64,000 nucleotides of DNA from JAJYSO01 sp964579505 (GCA_964579505.1 CAZOGC010000001.1:186001-250000); one strand, 5' to 3'. Positions 42,847 through 52,061 are shown, counted from the stretch's first letter. Notes: a model not told the origin generated them from the sequence alone. A program made the numbers and translations.

Positions 42847-45588
42847 ATGAAATCAACAGAAATACAACAAAACGTACAATCATTAATCGACAATTTTTCA
42901 AAAGAAGAATTTATCTATGATTTGTTGCTAGCCTATGGCATTTCAAAAACCTCTGTAACGCGTCTAAAAAAAGGAGATTACAATTTATCTAAGATTGACG
43001 GAGAAATACTTTACAAAAAGAAAATCTTCTTTAAGGTGGAAACTACGGACAAACTGTTAAACAGTATTGACGCTATTTCAAAAGACAAACGAATCCTAAA
43101 ATACAAACCACGATTTGCCATTCTTACCGACTACAAACAAATCGTTGCAAAAGATTTAAGGTTAGGCAAAAACTTAGATATTCAATTAAAAGAACTGCCG
43201 AATTACTTTGACTTCTTTCTCCCCTTGGCAGGGAGTGAAGTGTATAATGCGAGTAACGACAACGAAGCAGATAGAAATGCGTCTTACAAAATGGCTTCTT
43301 TGTATGATTTGCTGGTGGAAAAGAACGCTAATATATATAATTCAAAGGAAAGTATTCACCACCTCAATATTTTCCTCTCCCGACTGTTGTTTTGTTTCTT
43401 TGCAGAGGACACTGAAATATTTGCGCAGGAAAGTGTTTTCACAGACACCTTAGCGCAACATACAGCAGAAAACGGAAGCGATACCCATACCTTTTTAGAT
43501 GATTTATTTGAGCGATTAGATAGCAATAACGAAAAGGACTATCCCGAATATCTCGCCCAATTCCCGTATGTAAATGGTGGTTTGTTTGGTCAAAAGATAA
43601 AATCACCGCATTTTAACACCAAAGCAAGAAAAACATTATTAAAACTTGGCGATTTAAATTGGAAAGATATCAACCCCGATATTTTTGGATCGATGATTCA
43701 AGCGGTGGTCGATAAAGACTACCGCAGCGGTTTGGGGATGCACTACACCTCAGTAGAAAACATTTTGAAACTCATAAAACCTTTGTTTTTAGATGAATTG
43801 TATGAAGCATTTGACGCTTCGACATCTTCAACAAGCTCAGATGCCGAGATAAAAAGATTAAGAAAGCTCATTTTACGTATTTCTAAAATCAAGTTTTTTG
43901 ACCCGGCTTGTGGCAGCGGCAATTTCTTGATTATTACTTACAAAGAAATTCGTTTGTTGGAAATTAAGATTTTAGAAAAGATTACCGATTTAGAAGGTAA
44001 TGCCCCAACCATAAAATGGACATCCATTCAACTTTCTCAATTTTATGGTATTGAGATAGACGATTTTGCTCACGAAATGGCTATTCTTTCCCTTTGGTTG
44101 GCAGAGCACCAAATGAACCACATCTTTGAAGAACGATTGTTTGATTATGGTAAATCAAAACCCATTTTACCCCTTAAAAAAGCCGGGCAAATACAACAAG
44201 GGAATGCTACACGAGTAGATTGGAATACGGTTTGCCCAATAAATAAAACGCAGGGTGAGGCTCTCGAACCCGAAGTGTATGTAATTGGAAATCCACCGTA
44301 TTTGGGGGCTCGTTTGCAAGATGCGGAACAGAAAAAAGATATGAAAATTGTATTCAACGATAAAAAAGGATACAATAATATGGATTACATTTCTTGTTGG
44401 TTCTACAAAGCAAGAGATTACATAAAAGGATTTAATGCAAAAAGTGCTTTTGTTACCACAAACTCAATCTGTCAAGGTGAGCAAGTGGCTTTAATTTGGC
44501 CAAACATCCTTTCTGAACAAATAGAAATCGATTTTGCATACCAATCGTTTAAATGGACCAACAATGCAAAAGGAAATGCTGGGGTGACTGTAATCATTCT
44601 TGGATTGAGAAATGTGAGCAATGAACCGAAATATTTATTTACGGATAATTTCAGGAAATTTGTGAAAAATATCAATCCATACTTGTTAGATGCTCCCAAT
44701 ACTGTTGTTACAGGAAGAAGTAAACCGCTTTCTAAATTTCCTGAAATAAGCTTTGGGAGTATGGCTAATGATGGAGGTAATCTCTTATTAAATGAAGAGG
44801 AAAAAAATAAATTAATTTATAAATATGCTGAATCAGAAAAATATTTAAAATTGATAAATGGAAGTGCTGAATTTATTAGAGGGCAAAAAAGGTACTGTTT
44901 ATGGCTTAACGATGTTGAAGGAAAGGAATTTTATAAAATTCCAGAAGTTAAGAGACGTATAGACAACGTAGAAATACATAGATTAAACAGTAAAAGAGAA
45001 GCAACGAAAAAACTAGCTGGAACCCCTCACTTATTTGGAGAAATCAGGCATAAAAATACGGATTCTATAATAATACCCAGTGTTTCTTCAATAAATAGAG
45101 AATATATCCCAATTGGTTTTTTAAACGGTGATACTATAATTTCAAATCTAGCATTAGCTATTTATAATGCAAATTTTTGGAATTTTGCTATAATTACTTC
45201 TCGTATGCATATGATTTGGGTTAGAGCAGTTGGTGGCAGATTGGGTACAGGTTACAGGTATTCCGCAAAACTCTGCTACAACACTTTCCCCTTCCCGGAA
45301 ATCACCCAAAAACAGAAAACCAATCTTCAAGAATATGTGTTTGCCATATTAGATGAACGCGCTAAGTATCCCGAAAAAACAATGGCACAGTTGTACAACC
45401 CAACTACAATGCCCAAAGGGTTACTGCAAGCCCATCAAGAATTAGATACTGCCATAGAGCAATGTTACCGCTTGCAGCCTTTTAAAAATGATACCGAGCG
45501 TTTGGAATATTTGTTTAAATTGTATGAAAAAATGGTGAAGAAAGACACGCTATTTGCGAAGCAGAAGAAAAAGCGTAAGAGCCGTTGA
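42847..45588 (+). CDS. MmeI/YeeA-like class I DNA methyltransferase
   Basis: Large N6-adenine methyltransferase (913 aa) with built-in target recognition. In order: N-terminal MmeI_N-like region (about 1-165), helical spacer (about 170-320), AdoMet motif FFDPACGSGNFL (about 350-361), catalytic NPPY in GNPPYLGA (about 481-488), target-recognition region (about 600-790), C-terminal TGYRYSAKLCYNTFPFPE (about 800-817). I cannot find a clear PD-(D/E)XK triad in the N-terminus (the FKVET stretch is reversed relative to E-x-K), so cutting is probably done by another protein. Two REP-like hairpins interrupt it in frame (43823-43843; 44253-44271, just before NPPY). Frame intact. Confidence 0.92.
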   Translation: MKSTEIQQNVQSLIDNFSKEEFIYDLLLAYGISKTSVTRLKKGDYNLSKIDGEILYKKKIFFKVETTDKLLNSIDAISKDKRILKYKPRFAILTDYKQIVAKDLRLGKNLDIQLKELPNYFDFFLPLAGSEVYNASNDNEADRNASYKMASLYDLLVEKNANIYNSKESIHHLNIFLSRLLFCFFAEDTEIFAQESVFTDTLAQHTAENGSDTHTFLDDLFERLDSNNEKDYPEYLAQFPYVNGGLFGQKIKSPHFNTKARKTLLKLGDLNWKDINPDIFGSMIQAVVDKDYRSGLGMHYTSVENILKLIKPLFLDELYEAFDASTSSTSSDAEIKRLRKLILRISKIKFFDPACGSGNFLIITYKEIRLLEIKILEKITDLEGNAPTIKWTSIQLSQFYGIEIDDFAHEMAILSLWLAEHQMNHIFEERLFDYGKSKPILPLKKAGQIQQGNATRVDWNTVCPINKTQGEALEPEVYVIGNPPYLGARLQDAEQKKDMKIVFNDKKGYNNMDYISCWFYKARDYIKGFNAKSAFVTTNSICQGEQVALIWPNILSEQIEIDFAYQSFKWTNNAKGNAGVTVIILGLRNVSNEPKYLFTDNFRKFVKNINPYLLDAPNTVVTGRSKPLSKFPEISFGSMANDGGNLLLNEEEKNKLIYKYAESEKYLKLINGSAEFIRGQKRYCLWLNDVEGKEFYKIPEVKRRIDNVEIHRLNSKREATKKLAGTPHLFGEIRHKNTDSIIIPSVSSINREYIPIGFLNGDTIISNLALAIYNANFWNFAIITSRMHMIWVRAVGGRLGTGYRYSAKLCYNTFPFPEITQKQKTNLQEYVFAILDERAKYPEKTMAQLYNPTTMPKGLLQAHQELDTAIEQCYRLQPFKNDTERLEYLFKLYEKMVKKDTLFAKQKKKRKSR
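43823..43843. repeat. REP-like hairpin inside the methyltransferase gene (1)
   Basis: CATCT / AGATG arms around TCAACAAGCTC. The loop is one base different from loop sequences in hsdS (TCGGCAAGCTC). Read as Ser/Thr-rich residues (STSSTSSDAE) before the AdoMet-binding domain. Confidence 0.7.
44253..44271. repeat. REP-like hairpin inside the methyltransferase gene (2)
   Basis: GGGT / ACCC arms around GAGGCTCTCGA, the same 11-base loop as in the hsdS element at 8740-8764. Read as GEALEPE shortly before the catalytic NPPY. Confidence 0.75.
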
Positions 45589-45663
45589 TTGAAGCTGATT
45601 AACAGGATGAACTATGATTTTTGATTAAGTTGTGATTGCAAAGATTTAGAAATTGAAGGAAAA

Positions 45664-47304
45664 ATGAATAAAAATGTATTAATACATAAATTATTGGCTT
45701 CTGAAACCGAAACGGAAGTTTTGGAATTTAAAGAAGCAAAAAATCAATTTGATAAAGATAAATTGGGTAAATACTTTTCTGCTTTGAGTAATGAAGCCAA
45801 TTTAATTGGTCAACAGTGCGCTTATTTAGTTTTTGGGGTAGCTAATTCAAAAGTCATTATAGGAACAAATATTTCAGATACACAGATTAATAACTACAAG
45901 CAAGAAATCGCCAACAACACTTCACCAAACATTAATTTTATCAAAGTGCATAGGGAGAAAACAAAAAAAGGAAATATTTTGATTTTTGAAATCCCGCCTG
46001 CACCCCAAGGAATACCCATTGCGTGGAAAGGACATTATTATGCCCGCAATGGCGAAAGTTTGACGGCACTCAATATAGAAAAGGTAGAACGAATAAGAAA
46101 TCAAACCTTGACTACTGATTGGAGTGCAAAAATTGTTGAAGAAGCAACTATTGAAGATTTGTTACCCGAGGCAATTAAAACAGCACGAATACAGTTTGTA
46201 AAGAAGAATCCACATCTTGAAGAAGAATTCAAAGAATGGGAAGATCATACTTTTTTAAATAAAGCCAAACTTACCATTAAGGGTAAAATAACTCGAGCTG
46301 CCATTTTATTATTAGGAAAGCCGGAAGCTGAGCATTTTATTTCGCCTGCTACCGCTAAAATATCTTGGATATTAAAGGATAAAGACAATATAGAAAAGGA
46401 TTATGAGCATTTTTCATGTCCTTTGCTATTAGAGGTAGAGCATGTAAAGTCAAAAATCAGAAATTTGAAATACCGTTATATCAAAGATGGCACCTTGTTT
46501 CCCGATGAAGTGGATCAGTACGACCCGTACATCATTAGAGAGGCATTAAACAATTGCATTGCTCACCAAGATTACACCTTGGGAGGCAAGATAAATATAG
46601 TAGAAAGAGAAGATGGTATTTTAATTTTTTCCAATGCAGGAAGTTTTATTCCGAAAAACATAGAAAGCGTCATAGAGGCGGATGCGCCAGAAAATTTTTA
46701 CCGAAACCCATTTTTGGCAACTGCTATGGTAAACTTAAACATGATTGATACCATTGGTAGCGGTATCAAAAAAATGTTTGTTATCCAAAAGAATAAGTAT
46801 TTTCCGTTACCGGATTACGATTTTAGTAATGAAAAAATAAAGGTTCAAATAACAGGAAAAGTAGTTGATGTCAATTATGCGCGTAAGCTGGCTGAAATTT
46901 CATCGTTGACTTTGCCGGAAATAATTGCACTAGATAAAGTGGCAAAGCATAAGAGTTTAACAGACGATGAAATAAAAGTATTAAAAGCCAAGAATTTGAT
47001 TGAAGGCAGAAAGCCGAATTATCATATTTCATCATCAGTAGCTAGCGCAACAGGTGAAAAAGCAGACTATATTAAGCAGAGAGGAATTGATGATTCGTAT
47101 TGTCAAAAGATAATTCTTGATTATTTGAAGAAATTTAAAAAGGGGCGGAAGTCAGATTTTGAAAAAATATTATTAGATAAACTTCCTGATATTTTAGACA
47201 TTGAGCAAAAGAAAAATAAAGTAAAGAATAATCTCCAAACACTGAGGAAACGGGGAAAGATAGTTCCTGAAGGCAAGGTTTGGAAAATGTCTAAACCAAA
47301 ATAA
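45664..47304 (+). CDS. AlbA_2 / AAA_4 ATP-binding regulator-like protein
   Basis: 546 aa. N-terminal AlbA_2 DNA-binding-like domain (about 10-140: TEVLEFKEAKNQF; IPIAWKGHYYARNGESLTAL), a central GHKL-like ATP-binding fold with REALNNCIAHQDYTLGGKIN (about 291-310) and NPFLATAMVNLNMIDTIGSG (about 348-367), and a C-terminal winged-helix-like part. Family members are called putative transcriptional regulators or RecG-like; their role in defence loci is unsettled. It sits between the methyltransferase and helicase genes, same direction. Right after its stop comes a TAGAC repeat array. Confidence 0.9.
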   Translation: MNKNVLIHKLLASETETEVLEFKEAKNQFDKDKLGKYFSALSNEANLIGQQCAYLVFGVANSKVIIGTNISDTQINNYKQEIANNTSPNINFIKVHREKTKKGNILIFEIPPAPQGIPIAWKGHYYARNGESLTALNIEKVERIRNQTLTTDWSAKIVEEATIEDLLPEAIKTARIQFVKKNPHLEEEFKEWEDHTFLNKAKLTIKGKITRAAILLLGKPEAEHFISPATAKISWILKDKDNIEKDYEHFSCPLLLEVEHVKSKIRNLKYRYIKDGTLFPDEVDQYDPYIIREALNNCIAHQDYTLGGKINIVEREDGILIFSNAGSFIPKNIESVIEADAPENFYRNPFLATAMVNLNMIDTIGSGIKKMFVIQKNKYFPLPDYDFSNEKIKVQITGKVVDVNYARKLAEISSLTLPEIIALDKVAKHKSLTDDEIKVLKAKNLIEGRKPNYHISSSVASATGEKADYIKQRGIDDSYCQKIILDYLKKFKKGRKSDFEKILLDKLPDILDIEQKKNKVKNNLQTLRKRGKIVPEGKVWKMSKPK

Positions 47305-47347
47305 CTAGACATTTTTAGACAAACTTTTAGACATTTTTAGACGAACT
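47289..47347. repeat. TAGAC array after the AlbA_2 gene
   Basis: A 20-bp direct repeat (TAGACATTTTTAGACAAACT at 47306-47325; second copy 47328-47347, one base different), giving TAGAC at 47306, 47316, 47328 and 47338, plus one inverted copy GTCTA at 47289. Spacing of 10, 12 and 10 bp puts all sites on about the same face of the helix. Could bind a regulator or be decayed coding repeats of the AlbA_2 gene tail. Confidence 0.7.
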
Positions 47348-47469
47348 AAACCAAACGTATAAATTGGCTAAAAAAAATAAATAGAAAATAAAATAAAAAA
47401 TAAATTACCATAAATAGCTTAGAATCAAGTTTTTATTTATTTATTGAAGCTCAAGAAATTAAAAATAAA

Positions 47470-49449
47470 ATGCCAAATTTAGTAGAAGTAACATATAACC
47501 AAACAGGAAAAAGCAAAAGCACCAATGCTTTGGGAATGCGGGAAATGCAAGAAAAAGCATACGAAGGCAGAACTGCACAATATTTATTACTCAAAGCGCC
47601 GCCTGCATCAGGAAAATCAAGAGCTTTGATGTTTATTGCCTTGGATAAATTAAAAAATCAAGATATCAAAAAGGTAATTGTTGCTGTTCCTGAAAAATCC
47701 ATTGGAGCATCTTTTGGCACAACAGAATTGGAAAAGCACGGTTTTTTTGCCGATTGGAATCCCAATCCAAAATACAATTTGTGTACCCCAGGTACAGAAA
47801 AGAGCAAAGTAACGGCATTCTTAAACTTTTTAGAATCCGACGAACAGATTTTAATCTGCACACACGCCACTTTACGATTTGCATTTGACGGTTTGGACAT
47901 AAAAAAGTTGGACAATACTTTAGTGGCAATAGATGAATTTCACCACGTTTCAGCAGAAGGCGACAATATTTTAGGACAGGTGCTAAAAAGCATTATGCAC
48001 AATTCTACCGCTCATATTGTAGCAATGACGGGTTCATATTTTAGAGGCGACAGCGTTCCTGTTTTGATGCCCGAAGATGAAGCGAAATTTACCAAAGTAA
48101 CTTACACTTATTATCAGCAATTAAATGGATACGAGTATTTAAAATCGTTGGGGATTGGTTATCATTTCTACACGGGAAGATATTTTAAAAAACATCCTGA
48201 AAAAGAAATGTCGGCGTTGGCAGAAATATTGGATGAAAATCAAAAAACGATTATTCACATTCCGAGTGTAAATTCAGCCGAATCATCCAAAGAGAAATAC
48301 GAAGAAGTCAATCGCATCATTGACGTTTTGGGCGAATTGGAATATCAAGACGAAACAACAGGTGTTCTGTACATCAAAAGCCATAAAACAGGCAAAACAT
48401 TAAAAATTGCGGACTTAGTTAATGACAATCCAAAGTCAAGAGATAAAATAAGTGCTTACTTACGAACTGTAAAATCAGCAGACGATATTGATATTATCAT
48501 AGCCTTGGGAATGGCAAAAGAAGGTTTTGATTGGCCTTATTGCCAACACGCCTTAACAATAGGTTATAGGGGGTCGCTAACAGAAATTATTCAGATTATT
48601 GGTAGAGCCACCAGAGACAGTAAAAATAAAACACACGCACAATTTACCAATCTGATTGCTCAACCGGATGCAGAGGATGAAGAAGTTAAATTGTCAGTAA
48701 ATAATATGTTAAAAGCAATTACAGCATCTCTTCTAATGGAGCAAGTCTTAGCACCAAACTTCAAGTTTAAAATCAAAAAAGACGAAGATGACCCTTCGAC
48801 AGGCTCAGGGCAAGAAGACGACGATGGTAAAACCATCAAAATCAGAGGCTTCAAATTGCCTACTTCGCAAAGAGCCAAAGATATTATTGAAACTGACTTG
48901 AACGACTTGAAAGCCAAAATTCTTCAAGACCCACAAATGCTCAAAGCAATGCCGGGAAACGTTGAGCCGGAGGTGATTAATACCGTTTTGATTCCTAAAA
49001 TCATACGAGAAGTTTATCCTGATTTGGAAGAAGAAGATGTGGAAGCAGTAAGACAACACGTAGTTGTTGATTCTGTGATAAAAAATGGTACAATTGAGGA
49101 ACAAGGAGATAAAAAGTTTATCCGGATGGCGGGCAGCTTTGTGAATATAGATGATATCCATATTGACTTGATTGACCAAGTGAATCCGTTTCAGAAGGCT
49201 TTTGAAATTTTATCAAAATCGGTAACCACACAAGTTCTAAAATTGATAGATGAACATATACAATCCACCAAAATTGAAATGACCGAAGAAGAGGCTATAC
49301 TGCTTTGGCCAAAAATAAAAGAATGGGTTAAGAACAATAACGGAGAACAACCGAGTATTCAGGCTTTTGACCACAAGGAAAAAAGGATGGCAGAAGCAAT
49401 CCTCTTTTTGAGAGAATTGAAACGAAAAAAAGTATTAGAAAATGGCTAA
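47470..49449 (+). CDS. SF2 DEAD/DEAH-like helicase of the defence locus
   Basis: 659-aa ATP-dependent helicase/translocase. Motif I APPASGKSRA (about 43-52), motif II AIDEFHH (about 154-160), motif III MTGSYF (about 181-186), second RecA domain with GMAKEGFDWPYCQHAL (about 342-357) and motif VI IIQIIGRATRDS (about 375-386). The C-terminal part (about 430-659) is acidic and helical without known domains. A REP-like hairpin encodes DPSTGSGQ in an acidic linker (48792-48810). Its end overlaps the GIY-YIG gene by 8 bp, which points to coupled translation. Confidence 0.92.
   Translation: MPNLVEVTYNQTGKSKSTNALGMREMQEKAYEGRTAQYLLLKAPPASGKSRALMFIALDKLKNQDIKKVIVAVPEKSIGASFGTTELEKHGFFADWNPNPKYNLCTPGTEKSKVTAFLNFLESDEQILICTHATLRFAFDGLDIKKLDNTLVAIDEFHHVSAEGDNILGQVLKSIMHNSTAHIVAMTGSYFRGDSVPVLMPEDEAKFTKVTYTYYQQLNGYEYLKSLGIGYHFYTGRYFKKHPEKEMSALAEILDENQKTIIHIPSVNSAESSKEKYEEVNRIIDVLGELEYQDETTGVLYIKSHKTGKTLKIADLVNDNPKSRDKISAYLRTVKSADDIDIIIALGMAKEGFDWPYCQHALTIGYRGSLTEIIQIIGRATRDSKNKTHAQFTNLIAQPDAEDEEVKLSVNNMLKAITASLLMEQVLAPNFKFKIKKDEDDPSTGSGQEDDDGKTIKIRGFKLPTSQRAKDIIETDLNDLKAKILQDPQMLKAMPGNVEPEVINTVLIPKIIREVYPDLEEEDVEAVRQHVVVDSVIKNGTIEEQGDKKFIRMAGSFVNIDDIHIDLIDQVNPFQKAFEILSKSVTTQVLKLIDEHIQSTKIEMTEEEAILLWPKIKEWVKNNNGEQPSIQAFDHKEKRMAEAILFLRELKRKKVLENG
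48792..48810. repeat. REP-like hairpin inside the helicase gene
   Basis: CCCT / AGGG arms around TCGACAGGCTC; the complement of this loop (GAGCCTGTCGA) resembles the GAGGCTCTCGA loop of the hsdS and methyltransferase elements. In frame in an acidic linker. Confidence 0.75.
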
Positions 49450-50665
49450 AAAGAAACTAACATTAGACGACATCTTTAACGATGAAGATTTTGGCTTGTT
49501 AGATTCTAAAGCCAAGGCTTCAACTGTAAAAACGGGTGAAGAAAGGCTTATTGATTCATTTGAGGAAATCAACGTATTTGTTGACAAAAATGAACGAGAA
49601 CCCAACAAATCAAGTATGTCTGAATATGGTTTAATGGCAAAACTCAAAAACTTCAGAGAAAACGAAGAACAAAAGAAAATTCTAAAGTCATATGATAGGC
49701 ACAATTTATTAGGGCACGTTAGTCCCGAAGCATCGGGAGAAAAACAATCCATTGACGATATTCTAAATGATGATGATTTAGGTTTATTGAATGCTGATAA
49801 GGATTTAGATATTTTCAAATTCAAGCACACGCCAAAACCAGAAGACCGTGCAGAAGCTGATTTTGTTGCTCAAAGAAAGCCAATGAAAGAAAAGGAATTT
49901 GAGAAGTATGAAAAAATGTTCTTGAAGGTTCACAAGGAAATTAAAGAAGGAAAACGCAAGATAAAACCATTTAAAAATGTAGATAAGCATCTTAAAGAAG
50001 GGCAGTTTTATATTGCTGATGGTATAATGCTTTTTTTGGAAAGAGTAAACTTAAAGAGGGAGCAAGAAAATCTTAAAGAAAGTACGTTAAATAGAAAAGA
50101 TGGTAGAACAAGAATCATTTTTGAAAATGGCACTCTTAGTAATATGTACTATCGCTCATTGAGTAAAACCTTGTACAACGGTAATGGGAAAATGATTACC
50201 AACACTTATGACAAAATTGAACAAGACCTATTCGTTAATTCAGGTCTTGTAAAAGAAGAAGATGTTCAGTCAGGTTGGATCTACGTTTTGAAAACAAAGT
50301 CAACTAAAAAAGAACTTACGGGCATTCAGGATTTATACAAAATCGGATTTGCAAGTGATTCCGTTGATGACAGAATAAAGAACGCCAAAAACGAGGCAAC
50401 TTATTTATTTGCAGATGTCAAAAAAATAGCAACTTATAAGGTGTACAATAGAAAAGCAGATAAATTAGAAAGCCTTTTGCACAGATTTTTCGCTAGTGCT
50501 TGCTTAGATATTGACTTGTTTAACGAAAAAGGACAAAGACTAAATCCGAGAGAATGGTTTGTAGTTCCTCTTGAAGTCATTGAAGAAACCATCCAACTAA
50601 TTTTAAATGAGAATATCGTGAATTACAAATACGACACAGAAACGAAAAGAATTAAACTGAAATAG
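49442..50665 (+). CDS. GIY-YIG nuclease (T5orf172-like) of the defence locus
   Basis: 407 aa. The C-terminal nuclease domain (about 277-395) shows GWIYVLK (GIY), DLYKIG (YIG), Arg in VDDRIKNAK (about 310) and Glu in KLESLLHRFF (about 342), the family's catalytic set. The N-terminal 260 residues are charged and contain a duplicated acidic motif: DDIFNDEDFGLLD (9-21) and DDILNDDDLGLLN (105-117). Start overlaps the helicase by 8 bp. Likely the cutting component of the locus, guided by helicase and methyltransferase; this is inference. Confidence 0.9.
   Translation: MAKKKLTLDDIFNDEDFGLLDSKAKASTVKTGEERLIDSFEEINVFVDKNEREPNKSSMSEYGLMAKLKNFRENEEQKKILKSYDRHNLLGHVSPEASGEKQSIDDILNDDDLGLLNADKDLDIFKFKHTPKPEDRAEADFVAQRKPMKEKEFEKYEKMFLKVHKEIKEGKRKIKPFKNVDKHLKEGQFYIADGIMLFLERVNLKREQENLKESTLNRKDGRTRIIFENGTLSNMYYRSLSKTLYNGNGKMITNTYDKIEQDLFVNSGLVKEEDVQSGWIYVLKTKSTKKELTGIQDLYKIGFASDSVDDRIKNAKNEATYLFADVKKIATYKVYNRKADKLESLLHRFFASACLDIDLFNEKGQRLNPREWFVVPLEVIEETIQLILNENIVNYKYDTETKRIKLK
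49723..49738. repeat. Short perfect palindrome inside the GIY-YIG gene
   Basis: TCCCGA-AGCA-TCGGGA, a perfect hairpin read as PEASG directly before the second copy of the acidic motif. It is of a different sequence type from the REP-like elements but resembles another short palindrome common in Bacteroidota. Confidence 0.65.
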
Positions 50666-50774
50666 AATAAAAGCCAACGCTCAATGCTACACACATTTGC
50701 AATTCACACCAACTAGCGCGCCACCAAAAATTGCAAACCGATGTGAGTAGATAACCATCACCAAAACGCAGAGG

Positions 50775-52061
50775 TTAATTGGTGATGTTTTCGCTGTTGG
50801 CGCTACCAATTCCTACTACACGATCATATCGTTCTCCCGGAGCGCGATAATAGATTAAAACGGTGTACTGATTTTCAGTTTGATAAAAATTTCCACTAAA
50901 GAAATTTCGGTCTACAGAACCATCTTTTCGCCGTAAAACATATTTGTAATTGTAAAACCCTTGTTTAAAGAGGCATTTTCCTTCGTAAAATCCGCTTTTA
51001 GGATTGTAGGTTAGCAAGGTAGATTCATTTAACGTAAAGTTGTTAAACCCGCCATAAATGTAAGGGGTTCCTTCTCTTAGCGGTTGATTTGTCTTGAGGT
51101 AAAAATGAACCCATGTGTATTCACTTTCAAGAGAAGGGTCTTCCCCCTGAAGGGTGGTTACTTTAAAATGCCCGTTAATATCGGGGTTGTAGGTGTAGAT
51201 TTTTCGGGCTCTGGGATAATCGGGATAGAGGTAGAGGTTGTATATTTTTTTGAGGGCGTAGTTTCGTATGTTTACGGTGGTTCCTCGCACGTCTTTGCTA
51301 TCAAAATACAAAAACTCGTTTCCTCCTGAAAAAGCGAGCGGTTGGTCGTATTTATAGACCAGTTTACTACCCATTCTGTACTGGGGTTTGACGCCCGAAA
51401 CGGCTTCTTTTAAATTATTGTTTTTAAAGATAAGGGGTTTTAAATTTTGATCGGGATTGGTAAAATGAATGCGTTCTCCACCCGAAACGGAAAAATTAAC
51501 AACCTGCTCGGTATTGACATAATTTAAGTCGCGTGCCCGTTTGATGGCTACTTGCACACTGGCTAGCTCTTCATAAAGAATAAAGGGTCTAGAAAAAACT
51601 AAGTGATTGTCTGCATCATAAACCTCAAGCATGTAATTGCCACTTACTTTTAGCTTTTTGGTGTATTGGTTAGGAATGTGAAGCGTGTAGTGCGTATAGA
51701 TTTGCAAGGTATTACGCGAGTTTTTATACTGCTTGATACGCATGTTGTCAAACCCGTCCATGTACTCATTTTTTGATAGCGTAGTGGGCGTCCAGTCATA
51801 ATTGTAGTACGAAATCTTGTAATAATAATCGGCTTCATCACCCACTAAATCGTCAAAACTTAAAGTAAGACCTTGTCCGAGTTTTACTATTGGTGTACCG
51901 CTAAATTTTGAGGCGCCGCCTTTAAACTGAATGGTTTTAATGTAATTCGGGGGAGGTGTTACAGGTGCCTGTGCAAAAAGTGCCATAGAAAAGACACCTA
52001 TACACACCCTTAAGAGATTTTTTGCAAAAACGGTTAAACTATGAACGGTAGCGGTATGCAT
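50775..52061 (-). CDS. Type IX secretion plug protein (DUF5103)
   Basis: 428-aa exported protein (signal peptide about 10-31, ending MALFAQA). Beta-rich DUF5103 fold: YYYKISYYNYDWTPTTLSKN (about 79-98), SGNYMLEVYDADNHLVFSRP (about 141-160), and the C-terminal EGKCLFKQGFYNYKYVLRRK (about 361-380). In Flavobacteriia this family plugs the SprA translocon pore of the type IX secretion system. No other T9SS gene is next to it. Divergent from folE. Confidence 0.9.
   Translation of the reverse strand: MHTATVHSLTVFAKNLLRVCIGVFSMALFAQAPVTPPPNYIKTIQFKGGASKFSGTPIVKLGQGLTLSFDDLVGDEADYYYKISYYNYDWTPTTLSKNEYMDGFDNMRIKQYKNSRNTLQIYTHYTLHIPNQYTKKLKVSGNYMLEVYDADNHLVFSRPFILYEELASVQVAIKRARDLNYVNTEQVVNFSVSGGERIHFTNPDQNLKPLIFKNNNLKEAVSGVKPQYRMGSKLVYKYDQPLAFSGGNEFLYFDSKDVRGTTVNIRNYALKKIYNLYLYPDYPRARKIYTYNPDINGHFKVTTLQGEDPSLESEYTWVHFYLKTNQPLREGTPYIYGGFNNFTLNESTLLTYNPKSGFYEGKCLFKQGFYNYKYVLRRKDGSVDRNFFSGNFYQTENQYTVLIYYRAPGERYDRVVGIGSANSENITN

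Noticed and set aside
47289..47347. CRISPR or plasmid iterons
   Set aside because: Too few and too short repeats for CRISPR; no replication gene nearby to support iterons.
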